DNA of 64,000 nt from Nocardioides carbamazepini (GCF_024614185.1 NZ_JAHTLF010000016.1:434001-498000); one strand, 5' to 3'; shown: positions 8,574 to 17,930, counted from the stretch's first letter. Numbers and translations are program-made. The notes: generated from the sequence alone by a model not told the origin.

Positions 8574-11500
8574 ATGCCTCTCTGCTCCCGTTGGGCCCAC
8601 GCGCCAGCGGCCGACCTCTGGCGCAAGCTGGTCGTCGCCGTGTCGTGCGCCCTGCTCGTCCTCACGATCGGATTGCCTGTCTCGGCGGCGTCCGCTACCG
8701 ACGCGGAGGTCCGCGTAGCCGGGGATCCCGCCGCGTCCGACCCGCCTCCCCAGGAGGTGACCGAGTCACCCGCGCCTGAGACGACCGATGTGCCGGAGTC
8801 CGAGGGAGCGTCCGAGGAGTCCACCGAGTCGCCGGAGCCGGAGCCGGAGCCGGAGAAGCAGTCCGCGTCGCCAGAGCCGGAGAAGCAGAGCAAGACGCCC
8901 GGGCCCGACGAGGAGGGCGAACCGGAGGCCGAGAAGTCCGATGAGCCCCGGAAGCACAACGCGACGGGCCTCATGGCGATGATCCTGGCAGCGCTGGGCG
9001 AACCGACGCTCAGCGTCACGCTCGCCCAGAAGACCGGCACCCCGGACTTCGACCCCGACGATGCTCCGGGCCACGACTCGAGCGCCGACAACGACATCGT
9101 GCGGACCAACGACACCGTGACCTACACGGTGGGCGTCCGCTACGAGGGTGAGGACCAGACCGACCCCGCGATCACCTTCACCCTCCCGCAGGGCGAGGAG
9201 CTCGTGCAGCTGCCGCCGTTCTGCCTGGCCGGATCCTCGGTCACGCCGGCCAGCGTCGGCGATCCTGCCATCCCGGTCACCAGCACGTCCTACCAGTCCC
9301 TGCCGACCCAGACCGTGGTCTGCGTCGTGGACGACCAGACCCAGGGCACGTCACTGGACTACGACTTCATCGCCAAGGTCCGCCCCGAGGTCCCCAACGG
9401 CACCGACCTCGACCCGGTCAAGGCGACCGCGACCTCCGACCAGGTCACCACGCCGGCCGAGTCCAACACCGTCGAGCACACGGTGTCGGCCGCCGCCCAG
9501 TTCGACGTCTCCAAGCGGGGGACCGCGGTCGCGGAGAACACCGGCCCGTACAACCAGGACCCGGGCTTCCAGGAGTGCGAGTTCGACACCAGCAGGACCT
9601 GCCGCACCGTCTACTACCCGCTCACGGTCGACGCACCGTCCGGCGGCAAGGGCGTCACGCCGCTGGCCTCTCCGATCACCCTGACCGACGACCTGACCCC
9701 GGCCGCGTTCTTCGGTGCCACGGCCTGGGCCCAGGCCGTGGCGACGGTCGGTTCCGAAGCCGCGGCGACAGCTGCCTATGCCCCCCGGCTGAGTGCGTGC
9801 CGTGATGTCCAGACGATGTACACCGGGCTGCCCTACAGCCGCGGCAACCCGCCTGACAAGCACACGGTGAGCGACTCCGGCGCGATCGACTGCCAGCAGC
9901 CCGGCGGCACCGGCACCCCGGTGAACATCACGATCACCGATGCCGACACCACCGGCTATCACGTCCCCACCACGATCTTCGGGACCGGCGCAGCCATCGA
10001 CGCCGACACCGGCTACGTGATCTCGTACGAGATCAAGCTGCAGATCCCGGTCGACGCGATCCGCGACCTGGGCGTCCTCGGGGCCGACGGCGTCACCAAG
10101 ACGCTGCCGACCGAGAACACCTTCGTGGACGTCGAGATGACCGACGTCGCAGGCAACCCCAACACCGGTGAGGTCGTCGCGAACAACAACCGCACCGCTG
10201 TGCTGTCCATGCGGCAGTCGGAGGGTGGAGCCGGCGAGGGGTTCGACAAGTTCTTCTCCAGCCCGATCGGCTACGCCAAGAACACGTCCCGCGGTGACTT
10301 CAGCTGGATGTCCGGCTACCTCTATGAGGGCCCGCCCGGCTCCGGAACGGTCCACGACGGCAACACCGTCGTGTTGCCCGGACAGCCGGTCCTCAGCAAC
10401 CTGCAGTTCAGTTCCTGGAACGGCGTGCCGCAGTCGGGCACCGAGTTCTCCCGCACCTACGTGGGCTGTGACGTCTGGGACGACGCCCAGCTCGGCCTGA
10501 CCCCTGGCAGTTACGCGGGAACGGGTCCGGCAGAGAACCTCCGGCCCTCCAACGGTGATGCCGCCTGGATCTCGTACTTCCGCAACGGCATCGGCACCGA
10601 CCAGCCGATCACCGACCTGCGCAACCTGAAGATCGAGTACGCCAGTGGCCCGGCCGGTCCGGGAGCAGCGTCCGACTGCTCGACGGGCACCTGGTACGAC
10701 AGCCCGAGTGCGGTACCCGGTGCTGTGCTGGACGCGGACGGCGTCTATTCCGGGGTCAACCGGGTCCGCGTCTCCTTCAGCTCGGACTACACCGGCAACG
10801 GGGACAGCTTCGCGGTCAACCTCGCGATCGGCCAGACCGTTCGGGACGACGCCGGTGACCTCGGTGACGTGATCGGCAACTGGGGCTCGCGCAAGTGGGT
10901 CGAAGGACTGACCGACATGGACGGCGTGATCAACGACCCCAAGGCCTACGACACGTCGAGCTACGACCCCGAGACGCACCAGTCGTCGTGGGGCGACCGC
11001 CTGACGATCGGTGGTGTCACGGCCCGAATCAACAAGTTCGTCAAGCATCCGGGAACAGGCGAGTTCACCGACAGCGCGGTGCCGCAGTACACGGCCGGCT
11101 CGCAGGTGGACTACCGTCTCAACCCGACGCTGACCGCGGACGTGCCGGCGGGTGTGACCGCGGACGCCGTCGTGGAGGACTGCCTGCCGGAGTACCAGCA
11201 GTTCGTCTCCTCCAAGCGCGGCAACGGTGACCCGATCACACCGGTCCTGGTGCAGGACGGTGCTCCTGCCGGCTCCGAGCTGGCGTGCCCGGCCGGCCGG
11301 ATCTACGTCAAGTGGGACCTGGGCGAGAGCGTCGTCAACGAGACCATCGACCCGATCGTCTACACGGTCGAGATCCTCGAGACCGCGCGCAACGCCGTGT
11401 ACACCAACACGACGCTGGTCAGCTCCTCGAAGGATCCGTCGCCGGCTTCGGCGCGTGACGACGAGGCGCAGATCCAGCTGGTCCTGCCGACCGGCATCAA

Positions 11501-13109
11501 GATCGCCAAGTCGACTCCGCAGAGCATCGTGGAGATCAACCCCGACGGCGTGCAGACGCCCCGGACGCTGAAGTGGACCGTGGACTTCGCCAACATCGAC
11601 TCACCGATCGACGTGTCGGACGTCGACGTGATCGACGTGCTGCCGGCACAGGGCCTCGGGGGCACCCACTTCACGGGTGACCTCACGTTCACCTCGGCGG
11701 CGGTCTCGGCGGGGACAGGCATCACGATCCTCTACACCGCACAGGCGCCGGCCAGCCTGCACGCAGATCCGGACCACGCGTCCAACGGCGCCGCGGGTGC
11801 GACCGTGTGGTGCGACGCCGCCGACGGCGGCGCCGTGATCTCCGGCACCGGGACCGCGGCGGACTGCCCGAGCGGGGAGTCGGACGTGACCGGACTGCGG
11901 TTCTTGCGGCCCGGTGACTTCACGCCCGCCGACGCGATGTCGGTCGACATCGTGATGACGCCGACCGAGAACAAGGGTGGCGACGTCTACGAGAACGTGA
12001 CCGCAGGTCGCGCCCAGGGAGTGACGCAACCGGTCGGTCCTGCCCAGCGGAAGATCGAGATCATCGAGTCGTCGGTCGGCAACCTCGTCTGGGAGGACCT
12101 CGACAAGGACGGCATCCAGGACGCTGACGAGCCTGGTGTGCCGAACTTCCCGGTGACGCTGGTCGGTGAGGACCTCGACGGCAATCCCGTCAGTCTGAGC
12201 ACCACGACGGGCGCCGACGGGAAGTACTCCTTCGAGGGACTGGCCTCGGGCACGTACAAGGTCACCTTCGACCCGAACGCCCTGACGTCGAACACGACGT
12301 TCACCACCCAGGACGCGGGGAGCGACGATGCGGCTGACTCCGATGGCGACATCACGACAGGCGAGACCGTCGAGTTCACGCTTGCCCCGAACTCGTCCGA
12401 CCTCACGTGGGACCAGGGCCTGGTCATCGACCGCAACGTCGACATCACGATCGACAAGCTGCTCGTCGGCCAGACCGCTCCTGACCAGGCTCGCAAGGCG
12501 ACGGTGACCTACGAACTCGTGGTCAAGAACGCAGGAACAGCTGTCGGTACCTACGACCTGGCCGACAAGCTGAGGTTCGGAGGCGACATCGGGATCGACT
12601 CGGTCAAGGCGTCGAACACCGCACCCGGGGACATCGCGACCGATCCGGCCTTCGACGGCGCCGCCCACACCACGCTCGTGGAGGACAAGACGATCGCCGG
12701 TGGTGCCACGCACGTCTACAAGGTGACGGTCGAGGCGACGGTCCCGACCAGCGTCACGCAGGCGGCGCGGGACTGTCAGCTGGTCGGGTCGGAGACCGGT
12801 ACGGGCTACCTCAACGAAGCCCGGCTCACCGTGGACGACGAGGTCCGTACCGACACCGCCTGTGGCGAGGTGCCGCCGGAGAAGCCCGGCGACCCCGGCG
12901 TTCCGAGTGTCCCGGGCGATCCGGGCGGACCGGGTGACTCCGGCGGTCCGGGTGACTCGGGCGACGCGGGAGGCTCGATGCTGCCGAACACCGGCGGACC
13001 CGGTTGGTGGATCGTCGCGGCCGGCCTGCTCGCCCTGCTCGCCGGTGGATTCCTCGTGAGCCGCCGACGTGAGGAGGACGAGGTCGGCGTCACGCAGCAG
13101 CCGAACTGA
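8574..13109 (+). CDS. Large LPXTG-anchored surface protein with SdrD B-like and DUF11-type domains
   Basis: A 1511-residue secreted protein. The N-terminus has a long signal peptide (basic region, then a hydrophobic run ending VSAASA, about residues 19-40). Then comes a Pro/Glu/Ser-rich acidic stretch (about 66-130) and long beta-rich DUF11/adhesin-like modules with recurring T-x-x-N and D-D-x-P patterns. An SdrD B/Cna-B domain starts at about residue 1161 (GNLVWEDLDKDGIQDADEPG), followed by a last DUF11-like domain (about 1283-1426) and a Gly/Pro/Asp stalk. The C-terminus has LPNTG (1470-1474), a hydrophobic helix and an Arg-rich tail, i.e. a sortase sorting signal. AGGAG lies ten bases before the ATG. 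It is probably a cell-wall adhesin or sheath protein. No sortase gene is in the window. Confidence 0.88.
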   Translation: MPLCSRWAHAPAADLWRKLVVAVSCALLVLTIGLPVSAASATDAEVRVAGDPAASDPPPQEVTESPAPETTDVPESEGASEESTESPEPEPEPEKQSASPEPEKQSKTPGPDEEGEPEAEKSDEPRKHNATGLMAMILAALGEPTLSVTLAQKTGTPDFDPDDAPGHDSSADNDIVRTNDTVTYTVGVRYEGEDQTDPAITFTLPQGEELVQLPPFCLAGSSVTPASVGDPAIPVTSTSYQSLPTQTVVCVVDDQTQGTSLDYDFIAKVRPEVPNGTDLDPVKATATSDQVTTPAESNTVEHTVSAAAQFDVSKRGTAVAENTGPYNQDPGFQECEFDTSRTCRTVYYPLTVDAPSGGKGVTPLASPITLTDDLTPAAFFGATAWAQAVATVGSEAAATAAYAPRLSACRDVQTMYTGLPYSRGNPPDKHTVSDSGAIDCQQPGGTGTPVNITITDADTTGYHVPTTIFGTGAAIDADTGYVISYEIKLQIPVDAIRDLGVLGADGVTKTLPTENTFVDVEMTDVAGNPNTGEVVANNNRTAVLSMRQSEGGAGEGFDKFFSSPIGYAKNTSRGDFSWMSGYLYEGPPGSGTVHDGNTVVLPGQPVLSNLQFSSWNGVPQSGTEFSRTYVGCDVWDDAQLGLTPGSYAGTGPAENLRPSNGDAAWISYFRNGIGTDQPITDLRNLKIEYASGPAGPGAASDCSTGTWYDSPSAVPGAVLDADGVYSGVNRVRVSFSSDYTGNGDSFAVNLAIGQTVRDDAGDLGDVIGNWGSRKWVEGLTDMDGVINDPKAYDTSSYDPETHQSSWGDRLTIGGVTARINKFVKHPGTGEFTDSAVPQYTAGSQVDYRLNPTLTADVPAGVTADAVVEDCLPEYQQFVSSKRGNGDPITPVLVQDGAPAGSELACPAGRIYVKWDLGESVVNETIDPIVYTVEILETARNAVYTNTTLVSSSKDPSPASARDDEAQIQLVLPTGIKIAKSTPQSIVEINPDGVQTPRTLKWTVDFANIDSPIDVSDVDVIDVLPAQGLGGTHFTGDLTFTSAAVSAGTGITILYTAQAPASLHADPDHASNGAAGATVWCDAADGGAVISGTGTAADCPSGESDVTGLRFLRPGDFTPADAMSVDIVMTPTENKGGDVYENVTAGRAQGVTQPVGPAQRKIEIIESSVGNLVWEDLDKDGIQDADEPGVPNFPVTLVGEDLDGNPVSLSTTTGADGKYSFEGLASGTYKVTFDPNALTSNTTFTTQDAGSDDAADSDGDITTGETVEFTLAPNSSDLTWDQGLVIDRNVDITIDKLLVGQTAPDQARKATVTYELVVKNAGTAVGTYDLADKLRFGGDIGIDSVKASNTAPGDIATDPAFDGAAHTTLVEDKTIAGGATHVYKVTVEATVPTSVTQAARDCQLVGSETGTGYLNEARLTVDDEVRTDTACGEVPPEKPGDPGVPSVPGDPGGPGDSGGPGDSGDAGGSMLPNTGGPGWWIVAAGLLALLAGGFLVSRRREEDEVGVTQQPN

Positions 13110-13116
13110 GCCGAGG

Positions 13117-13147
13117 GTGGGCCGCCGGCACCATGCCGGCGGCCCAC
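13117..13147 (+). terminator. Strong stem-loop after the surface-protein gene
   Basis: Perfect 14-bp stem (arms 13117-13130 and 13134-13147) with a CCA loop, eight bases after the stop codon. It is very GC-rich and has no U-tract, as is common for actinobacterial terminators. Confidence 0.7.
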
Positions 13148-13180
13148 GTCGGGTACGACGTCCGCGCGGCCCGGCCCAGC

Positions 13181-13213
13181 CGCAAGGCGGGGCCATCCCG
13201 GAGTCGCCTTGCG
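13181..13213. terminator. Second stem-loop between convergent genes
   Basis: Perfect 9-bp inverted repeat (13181-13189 and 13205-13213) with a 15-base loop, between the surface-protein gene and the oppositely oriented Lrp gene. It can act on either strand. Confidence 0.4.
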
Positions 13214-13285
13214 TGCCCGCGGCCACGTCGAACGGCCGCGACCTTCTGGCTGCATGCGGAGCCGAGGTCGGATGCCCAGAGCTCC

Positions 13286-13741
13286 TCAGGCATCGCCTTG
13301 TGGGGATGGGTCATTCGTTCGTCGATCCCACGCGGCCAGGATCATCAACGTCTTCGTGTCGGTGACGTTCTCCATGCGGCGGAGCGTGTTGACCACCGTA
13401 TGGAGGTGGCCGACGTTGGCCACCTGGAACCGCACCAGCACGTCGGGATCGCCGGCCATCACGTAGTACTGCGTGATCTCCGGTACCCGATGGGCGATGT
13501 GCTGCATGCTGTCTCCGCTCGTCTCTCCACTCAGGCGCAGCTCCGCGAAGGCGTCCAGGCCGCCGACATCATCGTCGTTGACGAGCGTGACGTAGCCCTG
13601 GATGACCCCACTGGACTCGAGCCGGGCGATACGCCGACCGGTGGCGGCGCTGGAGAGACCGACTCGTCTTCCGATCTCGCTCACCGGCGCGCGGGCGTCG
13701 TGCCGCAGTAGGTCGATGATGGCTCGATCGAGTCGGTCCAC
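13286..13741 (-). CDS. Lrp/AsnC-family transcriptional regulator
   Basis: A 151-residue protein with the standard Lrp/AsnC layout. The N-terminal helix-turn-helix is LDRAIIDLLRHDARAPVSEIG plus the recognition helix SSAATGRRIARLE. The C-terminal RAM ligand-binding domain has ITQYYVMAGDPDVLVRF and a final beta-strand region. These proteins sense amino acids and usually control adjacent transport or catabolic genes. It starts at GTG 13741, with GAGGGG just upstream on the reverse strand. It is divergent from the amino-acid dehydrogenase gene, which it probably regulates. A perfect inverted repeat at 13825-13841 in the shared upstream region is a candidate site. Confidence 0.92.
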   Translation of the reverse strand: MDRLDRAIIDLLRHDARAPVSEIGRRVGLSSAATGRRIARLESSGVIQGYVTLVNDDDVGGLDAFAELRLSGETSGDSMQHIAHRVPEITQYYVMAGDPDVLVRFQVANVGHLHTVVNTLRRMENVTDTKTLMILAAWDRRTNDPSPQGDA

Positions 13742-13824
13742 GTCGTCCCCTCAGTCAAGATCGTGCGTCAGACGATCGCATCGTACGCCCATATCGGGAC
13801 ATCGCCGCTGATGACGGCGAGTTG

Positions 13825-13841
13825 TGCGCACTTGGTGCGCA
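13825..13841. promoter_or_regulatory. Inverted repeat upstream of amino-acid dehydrogenase (candidate Lrp operator)
   Basis: TGCGCAC-TTG-GTGCGCA is a perfect 7-bp inverted repeat with a 3-base centre, lying between the divergent Lrp and dehydrogenase genes. Assignment to the Lrp protein is positional inference. Confidence 0.4.
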
Positions 13842-13932
13842 GTCATTGCGTCGCAGCGAAGGCCTTGGGAGCGTGATGCCCCGCCGTGGCCGATCGCCGG
13901 CGCCGGCGCCTGAACGCGACTTGGAGGCCCGA

Positions 13933-14997
13933 ATGCAGGTAAGTGACGTGCCGGAGCACCTCACCACCGAACGGCTCGTGATCTGCTCCGATGCCGACGC
14001 CGGACTGCGGGCGGTGATCGCCATCGACGACACCACCTCGGGTCCCGGCTTCGGCGGCGTCCGCATGCGCTCCTACCCGACCGTCGGAAGCGCGATCGAC
14101 GAAGCACAGCGACTGGCCGCCGCGATGACCGTCAAGAACACACTCGCCGGCATCCCGTACGGCGGGGCGAAGTCGGTCATCATGACCGACGGCGACCCCG
14201 GCGACCCCGGCGACCGAGAGCGACTGATCCGGAGGTTCGGCCAGTTCGTGGCGGACCTCGGCGGTGCCTATCTGCCGGGTGTCGACATGGGGACGAGCCC
14301 GGACGACATGCAGCTGATGGCGGAGATGGGGGCCGACACCACCTGTGCGGACGAGGATCCGTCGCCGTGGACCGCGGCCGGCGTGTTCCACTCCATCCGC
14401 AGCGCGGTGCGGCACCGGTCGGGCACGGACTCGCTCGAGGACGTCCGCGTGCTGGTCCAAGGCGTCGGGCACGTCGGAGCATCGCTGGCGGCCCAGCTGG
14501 CCGAAGCGGGCGCACTCGTGGACGTGTCGGATGTCGACGCCGCGCGTGCCGCGGACGTCGCCCGCGCCGTCGGAGGCGCGGTCGTGGACCCTTCCGGGGT
14601 CCTCGACCATCCCTGTGACGTCTACAGTCCCTGCGCCGTGGCCCGGGTGATCACCCGCGAGACCCTTGCGCGGCTCCGGTGCACCATCGTCGCCGGCGGT
14701 GCCAACGACACGCTCGACGACGACGCGTGTGCGGACGACCTGGCCGCCGCCGGCATCTTGTTCGTCCCGGACTTCGTGGCGAACTCGGGTGGTGTTCGGT
14801 TCGTCCATGTCCGCAGGACCGGTGGCGGCGTGGACGACATCCGGACCGCCGTGACCGCGATCGGCGACCTGGTCACCGACCTGCTGGAGTCCGCGTCCCG
14901 CGCTGGCGTCACCCCGGTCGGCGCGGCCCGGGCACGTGCTCAGGAGATCCTGGCGCAGCGCCGGGGCGGCCGGGCCCGGACCCTGGCGCAGGCGTGA
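13933..14997 (+). CDS. Leu/Val/Phe/Glu-type amino-acid dehydrogenase
   Basis: A 354-residue enzyme of the Glu/Leu/Phe/Val dehydrogenase family, which oxidatively deaminates an L-amino acid to its 2-oxo acid with NAD(P). The N-terminal catalytic domain has GPGFGGVRM and PYGGAKSVI (the family's catalytic-lysine region) and GVDMGTSPDDM. The Rossmann domain has VLVQGVGHVG and later GGANDTL and FVPDFVANSGGV. The length fits leucine/valine/phenylalanine dehydrogenases better than hexameric GDH (~445). A short GDPGDPGDRE insertion follows the lysine motif. The start at ATG 13933 is set by GGAGG five bases upstream; longer in-frame starts lack a site. It is the probable terminal step of amino-acid use in this locus, under the divergent Lrp regulator. 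Confidence 0.9.
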   Translation: MQVSDVPEHLTTERLVICSDADAGLRAVIAIDDTTSGPGFGGVRMRSYPTVGSAIDEAQRLAAAMTVKNTLAGIPYGGAKSVIMTDGDPGDPGDRERLIRRFGQFVADLGGAYLPGVDMGTSPDDMQLMAEMGADTTCADEDPSPWTAAGVFHSIRSAVRHRSGTDSLEDVRVLVQGVGHVGASLAAQLAEAGALVDVSDVDAARAADVARAVGGAVVDPSGVLDHPCDVYSPCAVARVITRETLARLRCTIVAGGANDTLDDDACADDLAAAGILFVPDFVANSGGVRFVHVRRTGGGVDDIRTAVTAIGDLVTDLLESASRAGVTPVGAARARAQEILAQRRGGRARTLAQA

Positions 14998-15359
14998 GTG
15001 AACTGAGCGGCGACGCCCTGGTGCGCCTCTACTACCACACCGTCGACACCGCGGACGCGGCCGCGGTGGTCAGCCTCTTCTCCGAGGAGGCGGCGTACCG
15101 GCGGCCCGGATATCCGCCGATGGTCGGTCGCCAGGCCCTGCTGCAGTTCTACGGGAGCGACAGAGTCATCGAGGCAGGTCAACACCGCATCGCCCAGGTG
15201 GTCAGTGGCTCCGACCCGACACAGGTCGCGGTGGCCGGCCGCTTCACCGGCCGGTTGAAGGATGGCTCGCAGGTCGACCTGGGCTTCGCGGACTTCTTCA
15301 CGGTGCGGGACTCACTGATCGTCGCGCGCGCCACCTTCTTCGACTCCCCGGCCGTCTGA
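14994..15359 (+). CDS. NTF2/SnoaL-like small protein
   Basis: A 121-residue protein with the nuclear-transport-factor-2/SnoaL-like cone fold pattern. LVRLYYHTVDTADAAAVVSLFSEEAAYRRPG is an N-terminal helix pair and strand, followed by G-x-x-ALLQFY, an RFTGRLKDGSQVDLGFADFF strand pair and a final strand. Members are isomerases, hydrolases or non-catalytic binding subunits, so no reaction can be assigned. The GTG start overlaps the stop of the dehydrogenase gene (GTGA), so it is translationally coupled to it. Confidence 0.75.
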   Translation: MSELSGDALVRLYYHTVDTADAAAVVSLFSEEAAYRRPGYPPMVGRQALLQFYGSDRVIEAGQHRIAQVVSGSDPTQVAVAGRFTGRLKDGSQVDLGFADFFTVRDSLIVARATFFDSPAV

Positions 15360-15456
15360 CACAGTCGGGGCCGTCGCGTACGTCGCCGCCGGCCGGTCCC
15401 TGGCGCCGGTCGGCAGGTCCGCCACATCAAAGCTGTCGATCATGAAGGACACTGGT

Positions 15457-16221
15457 ATGGGTGCAGGACCCGCTCCGGGTGCAGATTGGTTCCGTGTCGA
15501 GAGCATCGCGCCGGGCATCTCCCGCGTGGAGGAGCCCTGGGTGCATGGGCTGCTCCGGGCCAACATGTGGCACGTCCGCGGCCGTGAGCGCGACCTGGTC
15601 GTCGACGCCGGTCTGGGCGTCGTCTCGTTGCGGGAGCACCTGCCTTCGCTCTTCGAGCACGATCCGATCCTCGTCGTGACCCACGCCCACCTCGACCACG
15701 TCGGGGCGGCCCACGAGTTCGACGACCGGCGCATGCACGCAGCGTGCGAGATCGACGGTGCTCTCGCGGCCTCCCTGCGCGGCCCGGAGCTCGCCCGGCT
15801 GATGGGCCAGGAGTGGGCACTGCCCGAACTGCTCGTCGAGGCGCTGCCGATGCCCACCTACGAGGTCGACGAGTACGCGATCACCGCTGCTCCTGCTACG
15901 ACCGAGCTGAACGAGGGCGACGTCATCGACCTCGGCGACCGGCAGCTCCGTGTCCTCCACCTGCCTGGCCACACCCCCGGTTGCGTGTGCCTGTACGACG
16001 AATCCGACGCCGCCTTGTTCAGCGGCGACGTCATCTACGACGGCGAGCTGCTCGACCAGCTGCACGAGTCCGACATCGCCGCCTATGTGCACACCATGCG
16101 CAGGCTGCGGTCGCTGGAGATCGAGGTCGTCTACCCCGGTCACGGCGATCCGTTCGGCGGTGAGCGTATGCGGGACATCATCGACGGCTACCTCCGCTCG
16201 CGCGCGCAGCAGCCGCGCTGA
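15457..16221 (+). CDS. MBL-fold metallo-hydrolase
   Basis: A 254-residue metallo-beta-lactamase-fold enzyme. The zinc-binding HAHLDH motif is at residues 76-81, followed by the later metal ligands in HLPGHTPG, FSGDVIYDG and YPGHGDPF. This is the glyoxalase II/lactonase-like layout. ATG 15457 is preferred because AAGGA lies seven bases upstream; ATG 15442 in the same frame is an alternative but has no ribosome site. It follows the NTF2-like gene by about 100 bases in the same direction. It could hydrolyse a thioester, lactone or amide; nothing in the sequence decides which. Confidence 0.88.
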   Translation: MGAGPAPGADWFRVESIAPGISRVEEPWVHGLLRANMWHVRGRERDLVVDAGLGVVSLREHLPSLFEHDPILVVTHAHLDHVGAAHEFDDRRMHAACEIDGALAASLRGPELARLMGQEWALPELLVEALPMPTYEVDEYAITAAPATTELNEGDVIDLGDRQLRVLHLPGHTPGCVCLYDESDAALFSGDVIYDGELLDQLHESDIAAYVHTMRRLRSLEIEVVYPGHGDPFGGERMRDIIDGYLRSRAQQPR

Positions 16222-16277
16222 GAAGCGTGGCTGCTGGGCGGGACGTCTCGCATTCCGACGACGCGCCGCGGTCGATT

Positions 16278-16285
16278 TCGTACGG
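16278..16285 (+). promoter_or_regulatory. TCGTACGG motif upstream of amidohydrolase gene
   Basis: Same 8-mer as at 29928-29935 and in the pucR promoter at 32035-32042. Here it is followed within a few bases by GATGAGGCG, which also follows the palindrome at 33735-33750. It is a candidate shared regulator site, by pattern only. Confidence 0.25.
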
Positions 16286-16351
16286 ATCGATGAGGCGACG
16301 ACCAGCACGCGGGCGCGACGGTGGGACCATGAGACTTCGTGAGGTCCAGGG

Positions 16352-17827
16352 ATGAGCCGCTCCGGAGCCTCGCACGACCTGGCGATCGTGGGCGGGCGGG
16401 TCGTCGACCCCGAGACCGGGCTGGACGCGGAGCGCAACGTCGGGATCGTCGGCGGCCGCATCGCGAGTGTGACGGCGGACGCGATCACTGCCCGGCACAC
16501 CGTCGAGGCGCATGGTCTCGTGGTCGCTCCCGGATGGATCGACCTGCACAGCCATGCGCAGACCGTTGCCGGCGGTCGGCTGCACGCTCGGGACGGAGTG
16601 ACCACTGCACTCGACCTGGAGGGTGGGCTGCTGGACGTGGCCGGCCACTACGCCCGGGCCGGCGAGGAAGGTCGGCCGATCAACTACGGATACTCCACGT
16701 CATGGCAGCAGGCGCGGATGCTCCACGTCGGTGCCCTGCCGACCGGCGAGCTGGTCGACATCCTCGGCCACTTCGGTGATCCCGCGTGGAAGCGCACGGC
16801 GAGCGACCGCCAGCTCGACCGGATCGAGGAGCATCTGCGCCGGGACCTGGCCGACGGCGCCATCGGGATCGGGCTCCTGGTGGGTTATGCGCCGGGTGTC
16901 GATCCCGCCGAGTACGTGCGGATGTCGGCGGTGGCCGCCGACACCGGCACCGCGACGTTCACCCACGCCCGCGACCTGGTCGAGCACGTGCCGCACGCGG
17001 TCATCGACGGGGCGGAGGAGCTGGTGCGGGCGGCGGAGTCGACCGGGGCCCACAGCCACTACTGCCACATCAACAGCACCTCGCTGTGGGACATCGACCG
17101 CGTGCACGATCTCATCGAGCGCTCACCCGCGCGGGTCACGACCGAGGCCTACCCGTACGGCGCCGCGGCCACCTCGATCAGCGCCGACTTCCTCGCGCCG
17201 AACCGACTGCACGAGCACCGGCTCACGCCCGCGTCGATCGTCTACTCGCCGACCGGCGAGCGGATCGCCGACGCAGCGCGGCTGGACCATCTGCGCGCCA
17301 CCGACCCGGGCGCGGTCGCGATCATCCACTACCTCGACGAGCACGAGCCTCGGGACCAGGAGGTGCTCCGCCGCGCGCTCGGCTTCCCCGGAACCGTCAT
17401 CGGCTCGGACGCGATGCCGCTCAGCTGGCCGGCGGCAGTTGCGGACCCGCAGGCGTGGCCGCCGCCGGACCTGACCGTGCACCCCCGCGGCGCGGGTACC
17501 TTCTCCCGCTACCTGCGGCGGTACGTGCGGGAGCTCGGCACGGTGTCGCTGGTCGACGCGATCCACCAGTGCACGCTCGGACCCGCGCAGATCCTGGAGC
17601 CGTTCGTCCCCGCGATGAGGACCAAGGGACGGATCCGGACGGGTGCTGATGCCGACCTGGTCGTGTTCGACCCCGACACGGTCACCGACCACGCGACGTA
17701 CGACGCCGGCACGCGAGCCTCGACGGGCTACGCCGCGGTCGTGGTCGGCGGTGAGCTCCTGGTCGAGAACGACGTCCTGCGCCTGGACGTGCTGCCCGGC
17801 CGCCCGGTCCGGGCGGTCGCGCAGTGA
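16352..17827 (+). CDS. N-acyl-D-amino-acid deacylase-type amidohydrolase (copy 1)
   Basis: A 491-residue amidohydrolase-superfamily enzyme. An N-terminal beta-sandwich strand (LAIVGGRVVDPETGL) leads to APGWIDLHSHAQT, where HSH is the metal-binding HxH. Further motifs are GVTTALDLEGG (Glu where many D-aminoacylases have Cys), HYCHINSTS with the later-barrel His residues, and IGSDAMPLSW with the catalytic Asp. The C-terminal GRIRTGADADLVVFDPDTV returns to the sandwich. This layout fits D-aminoacylases, which release D-amino acids from N-acyl-D-amino acids. Specificity is uncertain, and a dihydroorotase-like or dipeptidase activity remains possible. ATG 16352 has GAGGTCCAGGG upstream. Confidence 0.82.
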   Translation: MSRSGASHDLAIVGGRVVDPETGLDAERNVGIVGGRIASVTADAITARHTVEAHGLVVAPGWIDLHSHAQTVAGGRLHARDGVTTALDLEGGLLDVAGHYARAGEEGRPINYGYSTSWQQARMLHVGALPTGELVDILGHFGDPAWKRTASDRQLDRIEEHLRRDLADGAIGIGLLVGYAPGVDPAEYVRMSAVAADTGTATFTHARDLVEHVPHAVIDGAEELVRAAESTGAHSHYCHINSTSLWDIDRVHDLIERSPARVTTEAYPYGAAATSISADFLAPNRLHEHRLTPASIVYSPTGERIADAARLDHLRATDPGAVAIIHYLDEHEPRDQEVLRRALGFPGTVIGSDAMPLSWPAAVADPQAWPPPDLTVHPRGAGTFSRYLRRYVRELGTVSLVDAIHQCTLGPAQILEPFVPAMRTKGRIRTGADADLVVFDPDTVTDHATYDAGTRASTGYAAVVVGGELLVENDVLRLDVLPGRPVRAVAQ

Positions 17828-17924
17828 GCGCGTGCGCCTGCGACATCGACGGGCTTCGTCGAGAAGTCCAACTCCGGCACCGCCTTTGGTCGTCGCGGAC
17901 GGTGCGATTCGATCGCCGGATTCC

Positions 17925-17930
17925 TAGCGT
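17925..17930 (+). promoter_or_regulatory. Candidate -10 box (TTCC-TAGCGT)
   Basis: TAGCGT in the context TTCCTAGCGT, identical to the well-spaced promoter at 43995-44023. It lies 43 bases before the beta-lactamase-like gene, which also has its own Shine-Dalgarno. The -35 is weak. Confidence 0.35.

Noticed and set aside
9351..11048. 565-codon reverse frame across the surface-protein gene
   Set aside because: Shadow of the real forward gene; no ribosome site and no recognisable domain.
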